Positions 17,947-26,463 of a stretch of DNA of 64,000 bases are shown in pieces. Origin of the DNA: Candidatus Edwardsbacteria bacterium (GTDB lineage: Bacteria > Edwardsbacteria > AC1 > EtOH8); the NCBI GenBank assembly GCA_031082425.1, contig JAVHLB010000006.1, forward strand, positions 128,001-192,000, in the 5' to 3' direction. A program made the translations under genes and the position numbers. The notes beneath the pieces are model-generated. The model saw only the letters and a list, made by a program, of their open reading frames with translations, ran no database searches and was not told where the DNA came from. Every line of letters starts with the position of its first letter. The stretch's first letter is position 1.

Positions 17947-19938
17947 TTATTTGACAAATACGATCTTATTATTATAAATCTTTGAACCGAATTTTGCCCG
18001 GCAGAGATAAACGCCGGAGGATATCTTGGCGTTATTTGCATTCAATCCGTTCCATGAAAGATTATATTGCCCCGGCCTCTGCTCTCCGTTGAAAATTATC
18101 CTGACCAACCGGCCTTCAATATTGTAAACAGCGATATCCACAGGAGATTCCTTCGGCAAGCTATATGATAGCCTTATACCATTGCCGCTGGATATGATTT
18201 TCACCTCAAAATCGTTAGCTGTGATTTTATCTCCGGAAATCCCAGATGACACCTGATAATCAAGCGATACCTCGTCGATCACCGGGGCTTCAAAGAAATT
18301 ATTGGAATTATACGTCAGCTGATATTGGGCGTATTTTGCTGACGGGACGCTGGCCTTTGAGCCGGACTTGGTTATCGGCAGCCACCCGCACCAATTGATA
18401 TCATCGGGCACAGCAGTACTGCCGGTTCTCATTGATACCTCTACCGAGGTGCTTTCAGGAACAGCCGCCACCCAGGAACAGATACCCCACTCATAAATGT
18501 CTGTGCCATTCCCGAAAACCGAGGAGCCATAGGTTTCCGATTTTGAGCGATTATGGGCATTCCCATTGTCCTTGGTTGAAATATGACCATAAACAGATGG
18601 AATGGAATCGCACCCGGTATAGCCTGTTTTGCCAACATTATGATAAATGTAACTCCATGTATTAAAAGTCGTACCATAAAAACCGGGTCCCTGAACACCA
18701 TTGGTAATCAATACATCCTTGGTACCATTTTGCGACATCTTATCTACTATTACACCTACCGCTCCATGCGAAGGTAAATCTGTTTTGCTTATAAAATCGG
18801 GACCCCAGTAAACATATGAAGGAACATCGTGGGTATCAACAGTGTAGGGCAAGCTGTCACGGTCATACCAGTTTGCGAAGATAATGTCCTTATGCCCGTC
18901 ATGGTCTATATCGGCTACCGCATTGCAATATGCGGATTTTGTGGGTAATTCCGTACGGGGCCGGGTCGTAAACCCGGTTGAAGAGCCCCAGTAAATATAT
19001 GATTTTATATTATAACTTGCACCATCATGGCAGTTGCTGAATACTATATCCAGCCAGCCATCGTTATCTAGATCATCTACCGAAACACCGTAAGCACCGT
19101 GAGTTTCCAATTGGTCTCTATGGCTGGTGTCATAAGTGATATTGCTTGTTCCCTGTCCGTAATAAATGTAAGATGGCAGATTGAAGGTAAAACTGCCACC
19201 ATAATCACCCTGTCTGTTTGTAAAAACGATGTCCAACCTTCCATCTTTGTTTAGATCAGCAACGGCAATATCGGTTGCACCAATGGTCGGTAGATCTGTT
19301 CGATTTCCCACATTATAACCATCCTTACTACCCCAGTAAATATATGAATTGACATTGTTGGAATAATCGTCCCCGCGGTAGTTGGCAAAAATGATATCCA
19401 GTTCTCCATCGTGATTCAAATCCACCACACAATTTGCATGAGCACCCAAGGTCGGCAAATCCATAGTATCGTTCAGATGGAATCCGTCTTTGCTGCCCCA
19501 ATATATCAATGAATTTGTGCTCCAACTGCTATTATCATTATAGCTGCTAAAAACTATATCCAAATTCCCGTCTTTATTCAAATCGGCTACGGAATTTCCC
19601 GTAGCTCCGTGCGTTGGAAGCTGCAAACAACTGTCGGCCGAAAATGTCCAATCATGCTTCCCCCAATAAACATAAGAATTGATGTTAAAATTTGTGGAAT
19701 TATCGTGCATATTGCTTATCACCAAATCGGGGCGTCCATCTTTATTCAGATCGTATATCGCGCCGGGATTTGATTTCAAACATCCGCTGTCGGATCCGTC
19801 GGTGGAGGTGAAAACATTGGCATTGAAATCCCCATCGGCGAAATCGGCCTGGCTGGCCTCGCGCCAGGTTCCGGCCCATACACTCTGCCCGGCTACAAAA
19901 AGACAGGCCATAATGATTATTACTGCTATCTTTTTCAT
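17947..19938 (-). CDS. Secreted FG-GAP/VCBS-repeat protein with type IX-like C-terminal tail
   Basis: The 663-residue product has a signal peptide (MKKIAVIIIMACLFVAGQSVWA). Residues about 30-450 hold seven repeats of about 60 residues. Six carry a calcium-binding loop of the type DLNKDGRPD, DLNHDGELD or DLDNDGWLD; the seventh is degenerate (KMSQNGTKD). Each is followed by SYIYWGSKDG-type strands, so a seven-bladed beta-propeller is likely. The last 80 residues (LSYSLPKESPVDIAVYNIEG to NNKIVFVK) form an FlgD/type A sorting-domain-like beta domain. It is probably exported across the outer membrane or surface-attached. The gene is AT-richer than its neighbours and stands alone between a strong promoter and a strong terminator. 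Confidence 0.85.
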   Translation of the reverse strand: MKKIAVIIIMACLFVAGQSVWAGTWREASQADFADGDFNANVFTSTDGSDSGCLKSNPGAIYDLNKDGRPDLVISNMHDNSTNFNINSYVYWGKHDWTFSADSCLQLPTHGATGNSVADLNKDGNLDIVFSSYNDNSSWSTNSLIYWGSKDGFHLNDTMDLPTLGAHANCVVDLNHDGELDIIFANYRGDDYSNNVNSYIYWGSKDGYNVGNRTDLPTIGATDIAVADLNKDGRLDIVFTNRQGDYGGSFTFNLPSYIYYGQGTSNITYDTSHRDQLETHGAYGVSVDDLDNDGWLDIVFSNCHDGASYNIKSYIYWGSSTGFTTRPRTELPTKSAYCNAVADIDHDGHKDIIFANWYDRDSLPYTVDTHDVPSYVYWGPDFISKTDLPSHGAVGVIVDKMSQNGTKDVLITNGVQGPGFYGTTFNTWSYIYHNVGKTGYTGCDSIPSVYGHISTKDNGNAHNRSKSETYGSSVFGNGTDIYEWGICSWVAAVPESTSVEVSMRTGSTAVPDDINWCGWLPITKSGSKASVPSAKYAQYQLTYNSNNFFEAPVIDEVSLDYQVSSGISGDKITANDFEVKIISSGNGIRLSYSLPKESPVDIAVYNIEGRLVRIIFNGEQRPGQYNLSWNGLNANNAKISSGVYLCRAKFGSKIYNNKIVFVK

Positions 19939-19986
19939 CGATTTGCTCCTAGTAATATTTTCCCGAGTATAGACATTTACATTGAA

Positions 19987-20015
19987 ACTATACCCCTAAT
20001 GACAGCCTCTGTCAA
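19987..20015 (-). promoter_or_regulatory. Near-consensus sigma70-type promoter of the FG-GAP gene
   Basis: TTGACA (20015-20010) and TATAGT (19992-19987) on the minus strand have a 17-base spacer. The start point is near 19980, leaving a leader of about 42 bases with a TAGGAGC ribosome site. Confidence 0.85.
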
Positions 20016-20032
20016 GCAAAAAAGATATTTTT

Positions 20033-21106
20033 TTATCCGAAGACTTTTTTATAAACCGCCAGAGTATTTTCCGCGGTTTTCCCCCAGCTGAACCTTTGGG
20101 CCCGGGACAGTCCCTTTTGGGTCAATTCTTCCGACAACTGGCCGCTCTCAAGCACTTCCACCATCTTATTCCTCAGGGCCACATGGTCGATAGGGTCGAT
20201 CAACAAACCGGCATCCCCGGCCACTTCGGGCAGGGAGGTGGTGTTGGAGGTTATCACTGGGCAGCCCGAGGCCATGGCCTCCAGCACCGGCAGGCCGAAT
20301 CCCTCGTATAACGAAGGGAAGGCCAGGATATCCGAGGCGGCGTAATAAAGCGGCAGGTCTTCTCCCGGGATATCATCCCTGACCAGGACCCTGGCGGACA
20401 GATCATTCGATGACACGTAGGCCTGATCCGATTTCGATATCCGGCCCACCTTAAGCAGGATTAAATCCTGCCGGTCTTTTACCATTTGATCGAAGGCCTT
20501 CAATACCGTAATGAAATTCTTCCGGGGGGCCGGGGTGCCGACATGCAGGATGATTTTATCCTTGACCGAAAGGTCCAGCCTATGCCGGCATTCTGCCTTG
20601 TCCCGGGGATGGTATTCCGGGGAGACCCCCAGCATGACGGGGGTGATCTTATCAGGATCTATCCGGTAGATCCTGACCAGGTCATCCTTGGTGGCCTGGG
20701 AGATGGAGATGATGTGATCGGCTTTTTTCAGGCCGGAATATAATATCCGGCGCCAGTATTTTTCCAAGGGCGAGCCCGGCATTATCAGCGGGATCAGGTC
20801 CAGGCAGGTTATTATACGTCTTTGGCCGGTATTCAGAAAGGACAGGTTCTGGCTGAGGATATGGATATTTTCGCCGGGCGCATAGGCCCGGCTGCAATTT
20901 TTCCAGAAAAGGGGCTTGGCTATTGATTTGGCTACCTTGAGCCTCCTGTCCAGACCGTTTTTGCCGTAAAGATCACAGGAGCCGCCCTGGTAATTGTAAT
21001 GGATGAACCTTGGGCCGGTTCGGTCCTGTAATGCCCGGTAAAGATTCCAGGCATATACCCCGGCTCCGCTGTGTTCCGGCTGATCGTTGATGAGGTCTAC
21101 ATTCAT
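20033..21106 (-). CDS. Family 1/4 (GT-B) glycosyltransferase
   Basis: I chose the ATG at 21106 (358 residues), starting MNVDLINDQPEHSGAGVYAW, where SGAGVYAW is the N-terminal glycine-rich loop of GT4 enzymes. A TTG start 48 bases further up would read through the preceding terminator. The C-terminal Rossmann domain has FPSLYEGFGLPVLEAMASGCPVI, the nucleotide-sugar-binding EX7E motif of GT4 enzymes. KIILHVGTPAPRKNFITVLKA lies at the start of that domain. It likely adds a hexose to a surface glycan. No promoter is obvious between it and the PorV-like gene upstream, so it may depend on read-through. Confidence 0.88.
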   Translation of the reverse strand: MNVDLINDQPEHSGAGVYAWNLYRALQDRTGPRFIHYNYQGGSCDLYGKNGLDRRLKVAKSIAKPLFWKNCSRAYAPGENIHILSQNLSFLNTGQRRIITCLDLIPLIMPGSPLEKYWRRILYSGLKKADHIISISQATKDDLVRIYRIDPDKITPVMLGVSPEYHPRDKAECRHRLDLSVKDKIILHVGTPAPRKNFITVLKAFDQMVKDRQDLILLKVGRISKSDQAYVSSNDLSARVLVRDDIPGEDLPLYYAASDILAFPSLYEGFGLPVLEAMASGCPVITSNTTSLPEVAGDAGLLIDPIDHVALRNKMVEVLESGQLSEELTQKGLSRAQRFSWGKTAENTLAVYKKVFG

Positions 21107-21133
21107 GCGACCTGATCTTCCCTTGTTAAGTTT

Positions 21134-21164
21134 AAATAAAAAACGGGCGGTCAAAGCCGCCCCG
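21134..21164 (-). terminator. Intrinsic terminator after the PorV-like gene
   Basis: On the minus strand GGGCGG and CCGCCC form a 6-bp stem around a short loop, followed by GTTTTTTATTT. It lies 14 bases past the stop codon at 21178. Confidence 0.65.
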
Positions 21165-21177
21165 TGATCAGGACCTT

Positions 21178-22155
21178 CTAGATCTCCAGCGACAGATCCA
21201 GCCTCATGGGATGGCCCAGGCCGGGGAAGGGCGTATAGGCATAGTCTATGGAATATTTTTTGTATCTGATGCCGAAGCCGGCGCCCAGGCCGGCAAAGTC
21301 GTCCAGATCCGACCCGTTCTGGATGTTCCCCAGGCTCCCGTTGTATCCCAGCCTGAGGGACAGATGTTTCACAAAGTTCAGCTCCGTGCCGAAATTCATT
21401 TTAAAGTGATTGTCAACGGCCTTGTTGCCGGCCAGCAAAATGACCAGCCGGTCGGAGAACGGCCGGTACTCCATTCCGGCCCGCACCGTCAAAGGCATCT
21501 TCTCCTTGGTGGCGACGAAAGCCTTGGCCGCCATTCCGAGGTTGTTGACCGACAACCCCAGCTTCAGGCTGGTCCCGTAGTTCCGTTTCTTTTTGGCCAT
21601 AAAAATCTTTTGGGCCACCGTGGCCGGGTCCAGCTGGTAGATGCAGCCCAGGTCGACCGCCCCGCCGGCCGCCGAATAATCCAGGGTCCGGTCGTAGATG
21701 CCCTTGAGGCTGGCGCCGGCGTAAAAATCCTTAAGCAGCTCCCGGCCATAACTGGCCTGGAGGACAAAGGACGAGTAGCTGAAATCTCCCAGTCCGGCTC
21801 CGGTGGGATCCAAAAGGGTGGTCTGTTTGATATCCCCGCTGTTCAGGTAGGACAATGACAGTCCGGCGGTGGATCTCTCCCTTAAGGGATGGATATAGGT
21901 TATATTGCCGATCTGGATGCCGGCGATGTAATTGACATATCCGGCCGAGATCTTTTGGGCATTGCAGTAGGGCAGGGCCCCCGGATTGTACAAAATGCAT
22001 GAGGCGTCGCCCCCCATGGCCACGGTGGCCTCGCCCAGCGAGGCCGGCAGGGCCTTGACCGGCACCCGCAGGAAAAAGAACCCGCTGTCCTCGGCCCGGA
22101 CCGGCAGGGCGGCGGCCAAAATAAAGCTTGTCACTATGATGATCTTTTTGATCAT
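21178..22155 (-). CDS. PorV/PorQ-family outer-membrane beta-barrel protein
   Basis: This is a 325-residue protein with a signal peptide (MIKKIIIVTSFILAAALPVRA). It then has the family opening FLRVPVKALPASLGEATVAM and the segment ILYNPGALPYCN, which is typical of PorV/PorQ (FadL-like) barrels. The rest is alternating hydrophobic/polar strands ending in SIDYAYTPFPGLGHPMRLDLSLEI, compatible with an outer-membrane barrel whose last residue is hydrophobic. In Bacteroidetes PorV is the shuttle of the type IX secretion system; related proteins without that system also exist. It overlaps the hypothetical gene upstream by 4 bases. Other type IX parts were not found in the window. Confidence 0.8.
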   Translation of the reverse strand: MIKKIIIVTSFILAAALPVRAEDSGFFFLRVPVKALPASLGEATVAMGGDASCILYNPGALPYCNAQKISAGYVNYIAGIQIGNITYIHPLRERSTAGLSLSYLNSGDIKQTTLLDPTGAGLGDFSYSSFVLQASYGRELLKDFYAGASLKGIYDRTLDYSAAGGAVDLGCIYQLDPATVAQKIFMAKKKRNYGTSLKLGLSVNNLGMAAKAFVATKEKMPLTVRAGMEYRPFSDRLVILLAGNKAVDNHFKMNFGTELNFVKHLSLRLGYNGSLGNIQNGSDLDDFAGLGAGFGIRYKKYSIDYAYTPFPGLGHPMRLDLSLEI

Positions 22156-22490
22156 TCCTTGATATCCCCCCGGTTATTGGGCGACAGGAAGAACACCTTC
22201 TGCCAGCGATCGTCCGAATCGATGATCTGGCTGTTGTCAAAATTGAACGACGGGCGGGCCAGCACCGAGGCAAACTCCTGGCGGTGCATCCACAGCCAGT
22301 CCTGAACCTCCTCGTGCTCCAGGTTGTTCAAAAAATGCACGAACTCCTCCAGGGCAAACCCGCTCTGAGAACGGCTCTCGAACCAGGCCTCGATCTCGGA
22401 GCTGTCCAGGCTGGAAAGCAGTTCGAACAGATCGCCCCAGTCCTTCTCCAAACCGATGGTATTTCTGCTATAGCTTTTGAAATAGGTCAT
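22152..22490 (-). CDS. Hypothetical acidic protein, 112 residues
   Basis: I do not recognise this protein. It is Glu/Asp and aromatic-rich (FELLSSLDSSEIEAWFESR, EEVQDWLWMHRQEFASVL), has no signal peptide or membrane segment, and looks mostly helical. Its ATG at 22490 follows a GAGGATATA ribosome site and its stop overlaps the start of the PorV-like gene as ATGA, so the two are translationally coupled. A near-consensus promoter lies 34 bases upstream. It may be a cytoplasmic helper of the barrel gene, but this is only suggested by position. Confidence 0.7.
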   Translation of the reverse strand: MTYFKSYSRNTIGLEKDWGDLFELLSSLDSSEIEAWFESRSQSGFALEEFVHFLNNLEHEEVQDWLWMHRQEFASVLARPSFNFDNSQIIDSDDRWQKVFFLSPNNRGDIKE

Positions 22491-22523
22491 TATATCCTCG
22501 ATGATGTGAACGGTGCTGGCCTA

Positions 22524-22552
22524 ATGTTACCCGAAAAGCAGCCGATTGTCAA
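22524..22552 (-). promoter_or_regulatory. Sigma70-type promoter of the PorV-like gene pair
   Basis: TTGACA (22552-22547) and TAACAT (22529-22524) on the minus strand are 17 bases apart, ahead of the ATG at 22490. Confidence 0.75.
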
Positions 22553-22581
22553 CCTGGCCGTGATCCGGTATCACTGAGGCT

Positions 22582-22884
22582 TTACTGCCGGGATACGGTA
22601 TTAAGCCCTTTCTTGCTGTTGTGGCGGGGATGCTTGGCCACGGCGCCTATGGCGTTGACCAGGGCGGCAATGACCTGCACCTTCAACTGGGAGGTGGACA
22701 TATTGACCATGGTATGTATATGCCCCCCCTCGCTGGCCACATAGTGGGGCGGTAGTTTATTAAGGGCGAAGGCCATTATATCCAGCTGGCAGGTGCGGCA
22801 GTGGCAAAGGTCTCCCCGGGCCAGCAATACATTTTTCAGCTCCTCTTTTACCAGCTTTTCGGTATAGTTGGTGAGCTTTGCCAT
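22582..22884 (-). CDS. ComFB-family (late competence development) protein
   Basis: The 100-residue product begins with NYTEKLVKEELKNVL and continues with the cysteine-bearing helix CHCRTCQLDIMAFALNKLPPHYV, the core of the ComFB family. Four cysteines or near-cysteine positions may bind zinc. ComFB proteins are small cytoplasmic proteins, first named from the comF operon of Bacillus, and members have been reported to bind cyclic dinucleotides. The local operon gives no further hint: it follows the Na/phosphate cotransporter gene by 18 bases. No competence genes are in the window. Confidence 0.82.
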   Translation of the reverse strand: MAKLTNYTEKLVKEELKNVLLARGDLCHCRTCQLDIMAFALNKLPPHYVASEGGHIHTMVNMSTSQLKVQVIAALVNAIGAVAKHPRHNSKKGLNTVSRQ

Positions 22885-22902
22885 CGGTCTCTCCTTTTGT
22901 TT

Positions 22903-24924
22903 TTATTTGGCCCGGCCCAGCAGGGCGGCCCCTATCTGGCTGGCATGAAAATTTATCCGTTCGAAATCGCTCAGCAGGTCCAGGTGCATGGTGCTGGTCT
23001 CCCGGGATTCCTTGAATCCCGCCTGCAGCCTTCCCAGGTGCTTTTTGTACAGCTCCTTTTCCAGGGCCAGCACCTGATCCTTGCGGTTATGGGCATTTCT
23101 GGCCAGCTCCAGGTCTCCGGAGGCCAAAGCCCCTATGGCCAGGTCCAGGGTGGCCAGGGTTTCCCGGTAGAGCGATCTGATCTCAGCCAGCCCTTCCTCG
23201 GAAAAGGCCAGGTGCTGTTCGATCTTCTTGGCGGCGTGTCCCATGATGTTCTTGCTGATGACATCGCCGATGTTCTCGATATCATTGACGATATACAGCA
23301 GCTCCACCCCGCGGCTGGACTGGTCGCCGGAGAGGTCCTCCTGGGTTATCTTCACCACGAAGGGGGTTATGGCCTCCTCCAGCAGGTCCACCTTGTCGTC
23401 GTCGGCCACCAGCTGGTTTCTCAGGCTGATATCGTTCTTCTCCAGAACCTCACAGGAGCGGACCAGCATATCCCTGACCAGGTCGGCCATCCTCAGCAGC
23501 TCCTGGGATACTTGGCCGATGGCCAGCGATGGCGTCTCCAGGGCCCGGTCGTCAAGATATTTCGGGGCAAATGTTTTTTGCTCGGGTGAGACCATCGGGA
23601 TCATCCGGTTGAGGAATTTTCCGAAGGGCTTAAGCCAGGGCAGAAACAGCAGCGAAGCCAGGACGTTGAAAATGGTGTGGGCATTGGCTATCTGCCTGGC
23701 GGCATCGCCCCCGAACCTCTGGACCAGGGCTATAAAAGGAGCGATGAAGATCAGGGCCGCGATCCCGGCCAGGACCTTGAAGATGGTGTGGCCCCAGGCC
23801 ACCTTGATCGATTCCTGATTGCCGCCCCAGGCCGCCATCAGTGCCGCTCCGCAGGTGCCGATGTTGGCCCCGATGATTATGGGCATGGCGGCCGGCAGGG
23901 CTATCAGGTCCTGGAAGGCCAGGGTCAGCATTATCCCGATGGTGACGGCCGAGGATCTCACCAGCAGGGTGAACATCACCCCGATCAGCACCCCCAGCAG
24001 CGGGAGGGAGCCCATCCCGGCGAACAGGGCCAGGAACCAGGGCATGGATTTCAGGGGGAGCAGCGAATCGGCGGTCAGCTTCATGCCGAAGAAAATAAGG
24101 CCGAAGCCGAACACTATCTGGGGATAATATCTCCAGGGCCGCTTTCCGGCCAGCATCATGGCCAGGAATCCCGCCACCACCAGGGCCAGGCAGTAGTCGG
24201 ACAGTTTGAAGGCGATCAGCTGAACGGTGATGGTGGTCCCGATATCGGCCCCCAGGATCACACCCAGCACCTGGCTTAAGGATATCAACCCGGCGTTGGT
24301 CAAGGATACCAGCATCACGGTGGTGGCGGTGGAGGACTGGACGATGGCCGTCACCAGTATCCCCACCCCCAGGCCCTTAAAGCGGTTGTCGGTCAGGCTC
24401 CACAGCATCTGCTTCAGTTTGGTGCCGGCGGCCTTCTGCAGGCCCCGGGAGCAGAATCTGATGCCGAACAGAAAGAGCACCAGGCCGCCGACGGCCCCCA
24501 GCAATGATATCAGCCACCAGTGGTTCTGGTAGGAGTTGAAAGAAAAGGTGACCGCCTTTCTGGGGTCGGCGGCCAGCTGCGCCTGAACGTAGATGTTCCC
24601 CAGCTGCCTTTGGGGTACGATCCGGGAGATGGCATTGCCCTTGAGGTCGGAGACCGCCGTATCGGGTTCCAGCTGGGCGGTGCCCTCCCCCACCGGAAGG
24701 AAGACCACCCTGGCCCCGGCCACCGGCCGGCCCCGGGCATCGGTGATCTGGACCACCAGGGGATGGCCGGCCGGCTTCCCGATGGTCACCGCCTGGCGGT
24801 CGCCGGAGACATCGCTGCCCAGAGCGTCCACCGCCTTGCTGATGCGGTGATCGGCCCCCCACAGCGGCATCGAAAAAAGCCCTGCCGCCAGCCCCAACAG
24901 CAGTATTTTTGGGATCCGGCTCAC
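22903..24924 (-). CDS. Na/Pi cotransporter (NptA/YjbB type) with N-terminal Ig-like domain and PhoU domain
   Basis: This 673-residue protein has a signal-like N-terminus (residues 1-24). An Ig-like domain of the Big-1 type follows at about 45-135 (VVQITDARGRPVAGARVVFLP and NAISRIVPQRQLGNIYVQAQL). Residues about 140-440 form the sodium/phosphate symporter core, with the two QSSTATTV- and VRSSAVTIGI-type repeats that bind the substrates. The end (about 450-660) is a PhoU-like helical domain. The symporter-PhoU fusion is common in bacteria; the extra periplasmic Ig-like domain is unusual. It probably imports phosphate with sodium. It overlaps the SPOR lipoprotein gene by 4 bases. Confidence 0.9.
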   Translation of the reverse strand: MSRIPKILLLGLAAGLFSMPLWGADHRISKAVDALGSDVSGDRQAVTIGKPAGHPLVVQITDARGRPVAGARVVFLPVGEGTAQLEPDTAVSDLKGNAISRIVPQRQLGNIYVQAQLAADPRKAVTFSFNSYQNHWWLISLLGAVGGLVLFLFGIRFCSRGLQKAAGTKLKQMLWSLTDNRFKGLGVGILVTAIVQSSTATTVMLVSLTNAGLISLSQVLGVILGADIGTTITVQLIAFKLSDYCLALVVAGFLAMMLAGKRPWRYYPQIVFGFGLIFFGMKLTADSLLPLKSMPWFLALFAGMGSLPLLGVLIGVMFTLLVRSSAVTIGIMLTLAFQDLIALPAAMPIIIGANIGTCGAALMAAWGGNQESIKVAWGHTIFKVLAGIAALIFIAPFIALVQRFGGDAARQIANAHTIFNVLASLLFLPWLKPFGKFLNRMIPMVSPEQKTFAPKYLDDRALETPSLAIGQVSQELLRMADLVRDMLVRSCEVLEKNDISLRNQLVADDDKVDLLEEAITPFVVKITQEDLSGDQSSRGVELLYIVNDIENIGDVISKNIMGHAAKKIEQHLAFSEEGLAEIRSLYRETLATLDLAIGALASGDLELARNAHNRKDQVLALEKELYKKHLGRLQAGFKESRETSTMHLDLLSDFERINFHASQIGAALLGRAK

Positions 24925-25364
24925 TGGGCCAGGTTGACCTCAATCACAAAGACCCCCTTATATCCCAGGGCCCTGGCCCGGCTCTTGAGATTATCGGCAT
25001 CCTGGCGGGTAAGGTTGTTTCCCACCTGGACCTTGTAATAGGGTTCGGCCTCGGAGACGTAGATCTGCTGGTCGCCGAACTTCCATCGGGCGTCCTCGGC
25101 CACCTTGCGGGCGTTCTCCAGGGTGGCCGAGGCGAATATCTGGACCCTCCAACCCCAGACGCTCTGGACCGCCCCCTTGCTGCCAACATACTGGCCCTCC
25201 GGGGCCTCCGGGGCCGGTGCGGCTGGGGTGACCTCGGTGAACGGCTCTTTGGCCGGCTCCTGCACCACCGGTTCCTTGACCGGCTCCTGGACCGCTGGTT
25301 TTTGGGCGGAGCATCCTGCCAGCGCCGCCAGGATCAGGACAATTGATAAATGTTTGAACTTCAT
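24921..25364 (-). CDS. SPOR-domain lipoprotein
   Basis: The 147-residue protein has a lipoprotein signal (MKFKHLSIVLILAALAGC, lipobox LAGC at Cys18), then a Pro/Glu/Val-rich linker with the repeated words VQEPVKEP and VQEPAKEP, and a C-terminal SPOR domain (about residues 70-147; VWGWRVQIFASATLENARKV, YYKVQVGNNLTRQDADNL). SPOR domains bind glycan strands stripped of peptide, often at division sites. It is likely anchored in a membrane and touches peptidoglycan. It overlaps the Na/Pi cotransporter gene and follows manC by 28 bases. Confidence 0.87.
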   Translation of the reverse strand: MKFKHLSIVLILAALAGCSAQKPAVQEPVKEPVVQEPAKEPFTEVTPAAPAPEAPEGQYVGSKGAVQSVWGWRVQIFASATLENARKVAEDARWKFGDQQIYVSEAEPYYKVQVGNNLTRQDADNLKSRARALGYKGVFVIEVNLAQ

Positions 25365-25392
25365 TCTGGCCTCCTTCGCCCTTGAAAATTGT

Positions 25393-26463
25393 TTATAGAT
25401 AATCCTTAAGTTCCTGGTTGGCCCTTACCTGCTCCAGCAGTTTCCTCACCTCCTGGGCCTGGGCCCGGGGGCAGACCATCACCGCGTTCCCCGATTTGAC
25501 GATGATCAGGTCGTTGACCCCCACCGCCGCCACCAGGCCCTCATCGCACAGGGCGATATTGTCCCGGCAATCCAGCATCTCCACCTGGCCCAGTTTTATG
25601 TTGCCCTGATCATCCCGGGGATGGAACCTCTCCAGGGCCTCCCACGATCCCAGGTCGTCCCAGCCGAAGTCGCCCTTGATCACCGCCACCTTGCCGGCCT
25701 TTTCCATGATACCGTAGTCGATGGATATCTTCTCCACCGCCTGGTAGAACTCGGCGAACTTCTCCGGGCCGGCCGCCAGGCCGCCCTGGGCCTGCCACTC
25801 CATCAGCTGCCCGTGGAGTTTGGGCATGTGCTGTTTGAAGCTCTGCAGGATGGCGGCCGCCCTCCAGATGAAGATCCCGCCGTTCCAGTAAAAATATCCG
25901 CTGCGGTAGAATCTCCGGGCGGTCTCGGTATCCGGCTTCTCCCGGAAGCTTTTGACCATGAAGCAGGGGATGCGGCAATTCGGCAGCACCTCCCCCCGTT
26001 CGATGTATCCGTAGCCGGTCTCTGGCCGGTCGGGCTTGAGCCCGATGGTGACCAGGAAGCCCTCTTCAGCCAGCTCCACCCCCTGCAGCAGCACCTGGCG
26101 GAACATCTCCAGGTCCCCTATGTGGTGGTCCGAGGGCAGCACCATCATCACCCCGGAGGGGTCTTCTTTGAAGACCTCGGCCGCCGCCACCGCGATGGCC
26201 GGGGCGGTGTTGCGCCCCATCGGCTCGCCGATCAGCCTGACCTCCCTTATCCCGCTCTGCCTGATGGGATCGATCAGGTCGGCGCTGGTCACCACCCACT
26301 GCCGCTCCCGGCTGGTCAGCGGCTCCACCCGGTCCAGGGTCTCCTGCAGCATGCTGTTCTGGCCGGCCAGGGCCAGCAGCTGTTTGGGTTTGTTCTCCCG
26401 GCTTTTGGGCCAGAATCTCTCTCCCTTGCCCCCGGCCAGGACCACGGCATAGATGTTGCTCAT
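25393..26463 (-). CDS. manC: Mannose-1-phosphate guanylyltransferase
   Basis: The 356-residue enzyme makes GDP-mannose from GTP and mannose-1-phosphate. It starts MSNIYAVVLAGGKGERFWPK, with the pyrophosphorylase signature GGxGxRxWP, followed by TLDRVEPL and MMVLPSDHHI near residue 105. The motif GYGYIERGE near 150 and FREKPDTETA near 170 are family-typical. The isomerase (cupin) domain of bifunctional ManC/AlgA enzymes is absent, so this is the short single-function form. The start overlaps the stop of the upstream gene by 4 bases. GDP-mannose would feed the mannosyl- or rhamnosyl-type transferases in this envelope region. Confidence 0.93.
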   Translation of the reverse strand: MSNIYAVVLAGGKGERFWPKSRENKPKQLLALAGQNSMLQETLDRVEPLTSRERQWVVTSADLIDPIRQSGIREVRLIGEPMGRNTAPAIAVAAAEVFKEDPSGVMMVLPSDHHIGDLEMFRQVLLQGVELAEEGFLVTIGLKPDRPETGYGYIERGEVLPNCRIPCFMVKSFREKPDTETARRFYRSGYFYWNGGIFIWRAAAILQSFKQHMPKLHGQLMEWQAQGGLAAGPEKFAEFYQAVEKISIDYGIMEKAGKVAVIKGDFGWDDLGSWEALERFHPRDDQGNIKLGQVEMLDCRDNIALCDEGLVAAVGVNDLIIVKSGNAVMVCPRAQAQEVRKLLEQVRANQELKDYL

